Source: Conoideocrella luteorostrata
Lineage: Eukaryota; Ascomycota; Sordariomycetes; Hypocreales; Clavicipitaceae
DNA length: 26,490 nt
Direction of reading: 5' to 3'
NCBI GenBank assembly: GCA_032433595.1
Contig: JASWJB010000458.1
Span: forward strand, 1 to 26,490
Shown here: piece by piece, positions 1 through 8,667 of the stretch
How the letters are laid out: each line of letters starts with the position of its first letter
Position numbering within the stretch: position 1 is the first letter of the stretch
Notes under the pieces: generated by a model
What the model was told of the DNA's origin: nothing
Seen by the model: the letters and a program-made list of their open reading frames with translations, nothing else
Databases searched by the model: none
Position numbers and translations under genes: made by a program

Positions 1-400
1 AATACCCCTATAATCTGAGACACTTCCGTCCTGAATTCCTGCCTTAGGCCCAGAGGCCACGTAACCTTCCTTGCACATCCCGTGCATCCACACATCCAGT
101 CCACACACACCCGTGTAATCCAACAGATACCCCTGTGCTCAAGTTCCCGAGACCGACTCCAACCCTAATAAACGAAATCACAACTCACAAATCAAGGAAA
201 GCCCTAGGAAGCAGCGCAAGGGCTAGAAGGAGAAGGATTATCTGTCTATTCGGGCTTGTCGATAAGACAGATAATGTCTTATTCGGAAGTCAACCTACTG
301 TGGACACCGATTTAACCAAGTACAGAGCATTGCATTATGTATCAAGTCCACATACATATTATCAGTCTCTATCCTCGTACTCTATGGTAATTACACAATG
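1..400. other. Non-coding left edge with overlapping inverted repeats
   Basis: No recognisable gene. The only clear structure is at 238-282. TTATCTGTCT (238-247) pairs with AGACAGATAA (265-274) around a 17-nt loop. An overlapping second pair is ATAAGAC (262-268) with GTCTTAT (276-282). The two hairpins share bases, so only one can form at a time. An open frame at 135-401 (+) resembles nothing I know and is probably chance. Confidence 0.5.
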
Positions 401-960
401 ACGAAAGTGTGCATCGGCGTTCTCTCGCCGTCTTCCAACTTGGTAAATAGATATACCAACGCAAGAAGGTACGGAATGTTTGGATATGATCTTCTTCTTT
501 ACTCTAGCATTTCTCAATGAATCTTTTTAGTTCTGCAAAATACTCCTCAATAGGATTGAAATCAGGCGAGTACGGAGGCTAGTAGATCATTTCACTCCGG
601 CCGCCCGCCGCGCATCTTTTCTCTAATTTTCTTGCCATGGTGAATAGCGGCGTTATTCAACACGAGCACACATTTCGCCGCAGGAAATCTGCCACAGAGT
701 GGCAACAGTTCCTCAACAAACTCTTCAAAAATAGAGCTGTCAGTTGACCCGTTATGAATTTTCGCGTGCAAAATACTATTTTGGGTACGGAGTATACGCT
801 GGCAATATCTGGATCTTCTTAACCCGAGTGAAATTATCCACATGCAGTGGCGCTTGACCTAGCGGCGACCATTCATTGGTACGCTGTGCAGCAAGCCTCT
901 TGCATCCCGATTCGTCGAGTAAAACTAGATGGCATGACTTAAGCTTTTGTTGTAATAGTT
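401..960 (-). pseudogene. Decayed DDE transposase (Tc1/mariner-IS630 type)
   Basis: On the minus strand, family hallmarks appear in order but in shifting frames. HLVLLDESGCKRLAAQR (first catalytic Asp) reads from about 930. WSPLGQAP and a stretch ending ILPAYTPYP follow. After a frame change comes GSTDSSIFEEFVEELLPLC, then VLVLNNAAIHH. After another frame change near 610-625 comes PPYSPDFNPIEEYFAELK, about 580-525, preceded by an in-frame TAG where the family has a hydrophobic residue. In functional relatives the second motif is usually MDN-A--H; here the Asp is Asn, a G-to-A change. With at least two frameshifts, stops and a lost catalytic residue, it cannot encode an active enzyme. The N-terminal HTH and terminal inverted repeats were not found. 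It lies just downstream of the NLR gene's 3' end and may have helped truncate it. The family call is confident; the exact limits are not. Confidence 0.82.
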
Positions 961-1127
961 TAAAAATTTAAAAGTTTCGTAGCAGAGAAATGCGTTGTCT
1001 AGCCACGCGTCTAATTTTTTTTTCTCAGGAACAGCCCGCTGTTCTTAATGCGCGATTATTAATAAAAGGTATAGTATTTAAACTTAATAGTCTTATGTTC
1101 TCTTTTAGCGGACCACGAGAGCAACAT

Positions 1128-2169
1128 CTAGCTATAGGTATCCTTCGCGTTAACATCGACCTTGCCTGTAGCGAGAAGGGCCTTAACGATAGTCTCATGC
1201 CCCCACCTAGCAGCCCACCAAAGTGAAGTCCGGCTAAACTCATCCTTTATATTAATATCAACCTTTCCCGTAGCGAGAAGGGCCTTAACGATAGTCTCAT
1301 GCCCCTTCATAGCAGCCCAAGAGAGCGGCGTCTGGCTAGAGTCATCCTTCGCGTTAATATCAACCTTGCCCGTAGCGAGAAGGGCCTTAACGATAGTCTC
1401 ATGCCCCTTCTTAGCAGCCCAAAAGAGCGGGGTCTGGCTAGAGTCATTCTTCGCGTTAACATCAACCTTGCCCGTAGCGAGGAGGGCCTTAACGATAGTC
1501 TCATGCCCCTTCTTAGCAGCCCAAAAGAGCGGGGTCTGGCTAGAGTCATCCTTCGCGTTAATATCGACCTTTCCCGTGGCGAGAAGGGCCTTAGCAATAG
1601 TCTCATGCCCCTTCATAGCAGCCAATAAGAGCGGGGTCTGGCTAGAGTCATTCTTCGCGTTAATACCAACCTTGCCCGTAGCGAGAAGGGCCTTAACAAC
1701 AGTCTCATGCCCCTCCTTAGCAGCCAATAAGAGCGGGGTCTGGCTAGAGTCATTCTTCGCGTTAATATCAACCTTGCCCGTAGCGAGAAGGGCCTTAACA
1801 ACAGTCTCATGCCTCCCCTCAGCGGCCCACGAGAGTGATGTCTGGCCATACCAGGTATCCTTCGCGTTAATATCGACCTTTCCTGTAGCAAGAAGGGCCT
1901 TAACAATAGTATCATGCCCCTCCTTAGCAGCCCATATGAGCGGCGTCTGGCTAAAGTCATCCTTTGCATCAACATCAACCTCGCCCGTAGCGAGAAGGGC
2001 CTTAACGACAGTCTCATGCCCCTTCTTAGCAGCCCATAAGAGCGGCGTCTGGCTATACTTATCTTTCACATTAATATCAGCCTTACCTATAGCTAGAAGG
2101 GCATTAACAATAGTCTCATGCCCATTTGCAGCGGCCCACGAGAGCGGCGTCCGATTGTTGTTATCTTTT
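1128..2169 (-). repeat. Ten near-identical 102-bp ankyrin-repeat units
   Basis: The C-terminal part of the NLR contains ten consecutive ankyrin units of 34 residues (one of 35), plus a terminal fragment. Typical unit segments are QTPLFWAAKKGHETIVKAL and LATGKVDINAK. Variation is concentrated in the first few residues (DSS, DFS, KYS, TWYG) and at the residue after TPL (F, S, L, I, W) and the pair before GH (KK, KE, MK, RW). The DNA is almost as conserved as the protein, pointing to recent duplication or gene conversion. Further upstream (about 2170-2510) are older, divergent ankyrin units. The antisense strand is also open here, which is a by-product of the repetition. Confidence 0.92.
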
Positions 2170-4356
2170 GTATTAATATCCACCTTGTATTTAACGAAAA
2201 GCCCTTTAATGATGGCGAGTGGCTTAACCGAGATTTTCCGCGGTGGCGCCTGAACGCCTGTATTATCTTTTATGTCGACGTGCGCCTTGCCAGTAGCGGG
2301 GGGCCGTCTAGCAATGCCTAGCTCAGTGAAAGCGCTCTGCAGATCCCCGGCAGCCCCCGGGAGCGGGGTCCGAACTCTTCCAGATCCTTTTACTTCGAGA
2401 AGGAGCCTAACAGCAGCTATTTGCCCATTTCCAGCGGCCCACGAGAGTGGTGTCCGACCAGAACTGTCTTTAACGTTAATATCTATTTTATTCTGGTTCA
2501 TAGTGCGTAAGATAACGCGTAGCGGCTCTAGTAGCTGATACTGTGAGACTAAATGTATCATGCTAGTCCCTTCTAGCGGACAGTCATTCGAGTATTGGCC
2601 TAGTACATGGTATAGCTGCACCCATCGCTGTATTAGCTTCTCGGATGGCCAATTGAAGTATTCCAAAAGATCATCTTGTGCAGTATTTCTCGTTTCGCTT
2701 CGCTTCGTGTGGGCTACCCACGAGGTTGCGGCATAGTGCAGGAAAGGAAACTTGGATGCCATGTCATCTCGCTTGTTACTTGGTGACTGGGTCTTGTCAC
2801 CTCGTTCATCACTTGTTAACTGGCCGATCTCTTCCATTGCTAGGTAGTGGACACAGATCCTAGAAAGCTGATAGTGTGCACATCCTTCTACTTCAGCCTT
2901 CAGGGTTTCGTGATTTTGCAACTCGGCTAGAGTTGATATACCCTTGTCGATAAAATAGTCCTTAACGGACTGGTGGATGAACTGAACAGCCTGCGTGTTG
3001 GATAATGTAATGACCTCAACAAGACCGCGGCTAAGAGCTTGTATTTGCTCTTTCATTACATTAATATTGGATATCCAATTATCCTTGCTTCTGTATTTCT
3101 CTAACGAGTGGGGAGTAGGAGCAGGATCAATGAGCAAGGCCCATCGTAGTTCGTCTAGGGATAGAGGTCGTATGGCAAAGCAGACCCATTGGATAAGTCT
3201 GAGGGAGTCCTGTCTCTCATCCATTTTCTCAATTAATTGGCGGTATAATTGATCTAGCTCTGGAGGGACAGAACGAATTCTTTGCTGGATTGCTGCCTGT
3301 TCCTTTCCCCTGCGATCAAGCTCTAATGCTTGGTCCACAACAAGGCGGGCCCAGATAAATAAACCATTGGCCTTTTCGGTGATAAAATTTGGAATTCCGG
3401 TATCTCTTAACCTAGATGCAGACAATCGAGTTTGCACATAATTCGAAATATCCTTTTGATTTTCATGCTCAAGGTATATTTTGGGTTCCTCAATTTTTAT
3501 CGAAATTTAGGTCATTACGACAGCTGAAGCAGATATGGAATTGTGAGGTAGTGGGCAGCCCCCAAAGGAACGACTGAAACTCTTCGAGGATATGGCGAGC
3601 ATGGCTGCTAATTTCATCTAGCGCGTCAATATATAGCCAAACTGGGCGGCTTTCAAGGACCTTGGGCAGCGATAACCAGCAGTTATCTTTTAACTCATTT
3701 AAATGCCATTCCCAAGTTTTACCATATATACCCATGCTCTTGCACCGCTCCTCAAAGGTGCCAACAAGCTTCAGCAGTGTATCAGGGGCCCAGCGGAGGA
3801 GCTGATAAAGGAGCGACCGGAAGAGACCGAGCGGTGTTCTTTGAAGCTCAACACCACGACCGTGGAAGAAGAATGAAAGAATAATAGCATTGCCGTAGCT
3901 ATTATCTGCTTGCATCTTATTTAGAACGTGTCTCATCAACGTTGACTTCCCGGAGCCAGGCTTCCCTTTAACCCAGAGCAAGTTTTGGTTGCTTTGCTCC
4001 CAGGACTTGTATATAGGGTGCCTAAGCAACCATTCGCATGTTTCTGGGGTGGCGGTATCGACGTCTTTGGACCGACTCTCCATCTCTGGAAAGGCCAGCG
4101 ATTGTGAGCAACGCTCTTGTGGCGAGTGCTCCGACGAGCGGGGGCCTGGGCCTGATAATGTTTAGCTGCGAAACTGCCACATGTTTTTTATAATAATAGT
4201 CACCACCATACCAAAATTGACGTCGCCGTTGAAGAAAGCCCCCGGGAACTGGTTACCATCTCCTATGTTGTTGTTCTGGATACCTTCATCAACTGCGTTG
4301 AACTGGTGTCCACCATCGCCCTTCTGAAAGGTTGAGTCCCGTCTGCGGTCCGCCAT
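1128..4356 (-). CDS. NACHT-ankyrin NLR (STAND) receptor, one frameshift
   Basis: A probable self/non-self or stress receptor of the fungal NLR class; ligand unknown. Proposed start is ATG at 4356 (context CAAGATGGCG). Exon 1 encodes 49 residues ending in a Gly/Asn/Gln-rich motif (QNNNIGDGNQFPGAFFNG). A 60-nt intron (4211-4152) follows. Exon 2 continues with SLAFPEMESRSKDVDTA, a linker typical of fungal NACHT proteins. The Walker A GKPGSGKST is at about residues 111-119, Walker B LYIDALDE at about 221-228, and the sensor-like CFSCRN about 30 residues later. Near 3498 the frame changes by one base; similarity continues directly as EEPKIYLEHENQKDISNYV, so this is an indel (mutation or assembly error), not an intron. 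A winged-helix/spacer region and an ankyrin array fill 3437-1128. The array ends at TAG, but a decayed half-repeat (LLSWSAKREHKTI) continues in the same frame beyond it. Full product would be about 1,060 residues. It may be a recent pseudogene. The family is certain; functionality is not. Confidence 0.88.
4152..4211 (-). other. Intron 1 of the NLR gene
   Basis: On the minus strand the intron begins GTATGG, has a branch-like GCTAAAC close to the 3' end, and finishes TATCAG. It is 60 nt and phase 1. Removing it eliminates the only stop (TAA at 4164-4162) between the motif-bearing exon and the NACHT exon and joins ...NGDVNFG to PGPRSSEHSPQERC. Confidence 0.8.
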
Positions 4357-5442
4357 CTTGCAATGTAATTGCTGACTGTTGATCGGGGTGGGCGACCGCT
4401 GAGTCGTTGTTTTTCGCTTGTGGACGGACAACTAGCACACAGTTGTTGGACAACAGAGAGGTCAGGAGAATGATAGAGGCTGTGTGGAATGCTTTGGGCC
4501 GGAAAAATCGAGCGAAAGACGGAGGCTTCAGGAGGGTAAGCAGAAATAAGAGGAGGCATCGTGGAAGGGGCGGGGTCAAATGTGGGAAGAACTGCAGAGC
4601 CGCCAATCAAAACTGGCGGTAAGCTGAGTAGGATCTGAGTGCAAGGGTACAACAAGGCAATGCTTTCGGCACAGACAATTTGCGCAGACGCCATATGTGC
4701 CAGCAGCTGTCGAAAGCGATTGTTTTTTTCTTTTCTTTTTTTTTTAAATAAGATGACTGTAGGAGAAAGTTTTCGATTTGCTCATGAATCGATGCGATGT
4801 AATGCAATGACTGAGTCTAAGCTGTCAGATTGCACGCACACCACTCTCTTCATGTCTCCACCTCACCTGAAAGAGAGACGAATATCATTCGCCAGACTGC
4901 GCAAAGTGACTTGGCCCAGATTCGTTGGCAGACGTGCTGCGTAGAAGTGCGTTATCTCTTGGTCAACGATCAGCGATGGTTGGCATTGCATGTCAAGTCT
5001 GCCCGGCCAAATACTTGCCTCTGAGAAGGCAGAGGGCCGGCTACCCTGGTTGTCTCGTTGTCTTCCCCTCAGTTACGCGCCGCCTACCACCATGGGATAC
5101 TAGAAGGGTACACTAGCGCCCTTTCCTTTCCGATGATTAAAGTAACGACCCCTTTCAACGACGGGAAAGCGGCGAACGCTGGATCATTACCTCCAGCCGG
5201 TATACACTTGAATAATGCGCTTTTACGATGGGTAATTAGTCGGCGAATTTGGTACTTCAATACTTGGGTGGCTCTCTCAGGATCGATCGTACGCAAGCTC
5301 ACAACAAGCTCCATTCTGAATATTGCTGCTAGCATATTGTAGGCGTTCTAGCCGTCATTCTAGCCTAGGCAGTTACATCTGCCGTTGTGTGTACTTTCGT
5401 TCTTTGCCTAGACTTCGGAACTATCAGAATCAACGCTGGTAT
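4357..5442. other. Intergenic, upstream of the NLR gene
   Basis: No recognisable coding sequence. Several short open frames on both strands overlap one another and show no family motifs. A T-rich tract (about 4722-4746 on the plus strand, hence A-rich on the NLR coding strand) lies roughly 370 bp upstream of the proposed NLR start and could belong to its promoter. Nothing else stands out. Confidence 0.5.
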
Positions 5443-5640
5443 TGTTAGAATCCCTCGTTAAGCACAATAGGAAGCACGGAGCAGGTCACGTAGTTACCTT
5501 TTAGTCACGATATTTATACAACGACGTCAAGACTTTCTCCCTGACTTGTTTCCTCTTCTTAGATAGACAACAGACATTGAGTACATCGATTTTGTATTTT
5601 GAACGCGTTGGTATCGATGCCTTGCATAACACCCTGTGCA
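5443..5640 (+). mobile_element. LTR-like relic, family I, copy 1
   Basis: Begins TGTTAGAATCCCTCGT, matching TGTTGGAATCCCTCGTC at 25374 (+) and at 11235 (-). Further shared landmarks in the same order are AGGTCACGT, a TATA-like TATTTATAC, a pyrimidine run TTCCTCTTCTT and a terminal GGTATCGATGCC. In the other copies this last block is GTATCGATACCC. The TGTT start is typical of Ty1/copia LTRs. TGGTATCGATGC at the end resembles an initiator-tRNA primer-binding site, but no gag or pol follows. This copy is the most diverged of the three. The right boundary is approximate. Confidence 0.6.
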
Positions 5641-7919
5641 ACCCACAGGTATGTTTCCGGGCTCCAAACGAACGACAGAACAATTGCCTGACTACTACAA
5701 GGGACACTTGCTGCCGCATTTCAGTCGTTCATGTGTGGAGGCTTCACTCCAGCGGGAGGCATTTTTGCGACACCCATAAGCATGCCTATGCGTGGAACAA
5801 TGATGCCAGCTGCTGCACTACTCACACTATCAGTGTGGAGCTTCACCTTTTGCTGAATTTTGTGACAGACTCGCCGCAAGTCCTTTCCGACGAATAGTCT
5901 GTTGATTATTTCTGGTGAAGTCGTAGTCTCCACTGCGTCTCCTTCTCACCTAATCCTAGCTAAGCGCGCAAAAGAGCGAGTACACAGAGATATCACAGAC
6001 AGGGAGATTGTATTTTTCGATGCGGATAGTAGCGGCGGAAACTCAAGTAGTTGCTTCGAGACAGATACTGCAAATGTCGGCGAAAGCACTCGGGGTCGCC
6101 TTTGCATTTGGCGCCAAGCGGTTGGTGGAATATAAGACCGAATTGCAGCTACTGGAAAGAAGTTCAGTAGCCCTGCAGTTTTGCTCCAGTTGTCGAGCGG
6201 TAAATTGTTCCGACACAAGCAGTTCTATCCATGCGGGAGGAAGTGACGCCCAGACAAAGGTGAAGCGACCCTCCTGTGCAAGAGCTGCTGTAGTTGATAC
6301 ATTTCGACCGAGGCGGCTTGCCGGCGGATCCTGGCGCTAAGACTCGAGGTAGTCTGACAGGAATTGATAGTGCACATTTAAGAATAAACCGGGTTGGTCG
6401 TGCTGTGATTCTACACAGGCTTGGTGCAAACTCCTGCTGTGCTGCTCTGGTGCACGAGCCTGCAATGAAGGACGCAGGCCACAGCTTGCGCCGTTGTTGG
6501 CCATGAACGGGTCAGACGAGGCCTGGCCGGACTAATGCACAGCATGTTCGCAACGGTGAAGAAGGAGAAAAGTAAAGTTGCGGTGAAGGTGGCAACACAC
6601 AGGACGGATTTCTGGAGGACGCAGATAGTAAAATTACATATAGCCCAGGAAGTTGAGTGATGGAGGCAGCGGAGCACTCTAGTGAATTTCTCTCGGTCAG
6701 AGTGATTTGATGCTGTCCGGCACGCGCACATAGATTACGTGCGCAGCGCACACCGCCGGTATGGGGACGCGCCAGGACCGTCCTAGGATCAGCCAGCGAG
6801 AATTCTATCAGTGCAATTTTACAATATTGATATGATCTAGTATGATCAAATCTAAGCTGTCTGAAGTAAGTGTGACGAAATTCAGCAAAAGGTGAGGCTC
6901 CACTCTTGTTTAATTTGGCCGCTCAATATTTGCCATTTCAGGCCATGCCAAGTGGGACGTGGTGCACTTTAAACCCTCCGATTTTGGATCCGCTCCGGCT
7001 GGCTGCGACCCAATGTCAGTCAAATCAGACCGTTCCCCGAAACAACTACTCGCGCGTCGATCTCTCGTTGATACACAAGGGCCCGGTGTGCAGCGCATCT
7101 ATCTCGTTTCATACATTTTCAGATCAGTTACCCGCCAATGTTTGCCACACCTTCCGCTTAACTCTTCCAGTCTGTACTCTGCGTCAACCGTCTGCACAGA
7201 CCAGAGTTTTCAATACATCCAGCATTAATGGCCCGGACGGATCATTTCTCTCTTTTTTTTTTACACGCACATCCAGCATCAACTCGTTCTGGCATCAAGC
7301 ACTAACCACCTCACGCCATTACCCGCGGGTATTCGGTGGAGAGCACCCCTAGAAGCAGGCACGTGGGATATAACTTCCCACTTCACTTACACGAACCACT
7401 ATTATAACAGTAGTATTCCTTGAAGATAGTCAATCCCACCAGGTAAGGGAAAGCCAATTAGGTATTTATAGATACTCTCAACCCGCAGAAATTGAGCCCA
7501 ATGTAGGACCGGCACATTAAGGCCATCTTTGTTCTTTAATTACACCGGTAATTACTATACTGTCTATAATATGAAGTGATTAAAATACTATTGGCTCTAC
7601 TATGGGTCCCAAAGTGGGGTTATATACCTGTTTACTACCGGCTTACAGCACCTTGCCGTGTTTTTCACTGTCCCAGCTGTCCCACTTGTCTACGGTTAAT
7701 CTACCATGTCCCTAGATAGACATTACTGACGGACCAAGCGTGATTCCTGAAATGAATCAAATGACTAGAAGCCTCGTTGATGCATGAGTAGTGGTGATAT
7801 ATCATTGTGAATGCCGATATGCGGGTTACTTGATATTTAAATAGTCTTTATTTTGCATTGTTGGACGACGCCAAATATATGCTCTGCGGTTATCAGCTGT
7901 TTGTTACTAATGAGATCGA

Positions 7920-8219
7920 TTAGAGGAGGGCAGGAATTAGCTCTGCACTTATCTTCAAATGCATGAGGCTTTTCCTCGATAAACTAGTGGACGAGAACTT
8001 TCTTAAGAGGCTGTGGCTAAGACTAACAAATGATGCTGCTATCTTTTCGGCATCGAGTGCGGCTATGAGCTCAACTGCCTCTAATTTTAATGTAGAAATC
8101 TGCTCTTCCATTAATACTTTCGACACCTGTGCATTAGAACCATTGTTTAAGTGATGACAAGGCAAAACGCTGCTATTGTCACAAGTGGTTCGGGGATCTG
8201 TAGGCTTTGAGATGGACAT
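7920..8219 (-). other. Small open frame, unknown, possibly not a gene
   Basis: An ATG-started frame of 99 codons on the minus strand. Its middle (EEQISTLKLEAVELIAALDA) is rich in Leu, Ala and Glu and would form an amphipathic helix. The rest is Ser-rich with no motif I recognise. It is divergent from the protease gene that starts 450 bp away. There is no independent support for expression, and it may be chance. Confidence 0.18.
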
Positions 8220-8343
8220 CCAGCGCTTTTGCTTCAGCTGTTGATGCTATTCTCAAGTCGGATTATTTATAGGTACTTCAGCTGGACTACGGGACGTGAT
8301 TTTATTAGATGTGTCAATCAGATGCAATGTCGTGTCAGAAATG

Positions 8344-8381
8344 AGGCCACCAGACATCAGGCCACTAGACATCAGGCCACC
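8344..8381 (+). repeat. 15-bp tandem repeat, about 2.5 copies
   Basis: The unit AGGCCACYAGACATC is repeated head to tail, with the last copy partial. It lies about 290 bp upstream of the protease start. Function unknown. Confidence 0.7.
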
Positions 8382-8548
8382 ATATTTGACGCGTGTGTTC
8401 GTGATAATAAAACTGTATGCTAGGAAGAAAACTCTTACGTATCATAAACAAGGTATTACTATTCTCTTAGAACCATCGCTAATACGGGGCACTCCCGCTA
8501 ACTTAAATGAAATTCTTCACTTAGAAGAGTAGTATTAACAACAACCCA

Positions 8549-8586
8549 TATAAAATATTATATACTTGTTATAAACTCTATAAATA
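8549..8586 (+). promoter_or_regulatory. Candidate TATA boxes of the subtilase gene
   Basis: TATAAAATA at 8549-8557 and TATAAATA at 8579-8586 lie about 110 and 85 bp upstream of the protease ATG, a plausible distance for a fungal core promoter. The whole interval is AT-rich, so chance matches are easy. Confidence 0.3.
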
Positions 8587-8667
8587 TTTTGTCGTCCGCA
8601 AGCAAAATCCAACGTCCTAGCTCTAACACGCAACAATAATAAGTAGCTTTTAGGCTTTCATGCCTGA

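Larger units (their letters stand above)
5641..8667. other. Long gene-poor interval
   Basis: No gene recognised over 3 kb. Open frames up to 148 codons (for example 6906-7352 +) have no known motifs, poor start context and unlikely composition. A 99-codon frame at 8219-7920 (-) is Ala/Leu/Ser-rich and is listed separately. A short tandem repeat is at 8344-8381 and promoter-like TATA boxes at 8549-8586. The sequence looks like decayed or regulatory DNA. Confidence 0.45.

Noticed and set aside
1128..2169. Regular repeats resembling a CRISPR array
   Set aside because: The period is 102 bp throughout with no unique spacers, and the units encode ankyrin repeats in a eukaryotic gene.
1162..2253. 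A 363-codon open frame on the plus strand with regular VARRALTIVSCP repeats
   Set aside because: It is the antisense reading of the ankyrin array; the repetition keeps the opposite strand open. The minus strand has clear ankyrin consensus and NACHT continuity.
3430..3535. An intron explaining the NLR frameshift (GTAATG to AAAAG)
   Set aside because: It would remove residues that match the NLR family just downstream of the sensor motif, and it lacks a good branch point; an indel fits better.
4263..4694. 143-codon frame on the minus strand upstream of the NLR
   Set aside because: It overlaps the NLR first exon in another frame, lacks motifs, and the competing frame carries the conserved motif with a good splice junction.
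6906..7352. 148-codon plus-strand frame
   Set aside because: No domain, Ser/Thr/Pro-rich with poor start context, and overlapped by frames on both strands; looks like chance.
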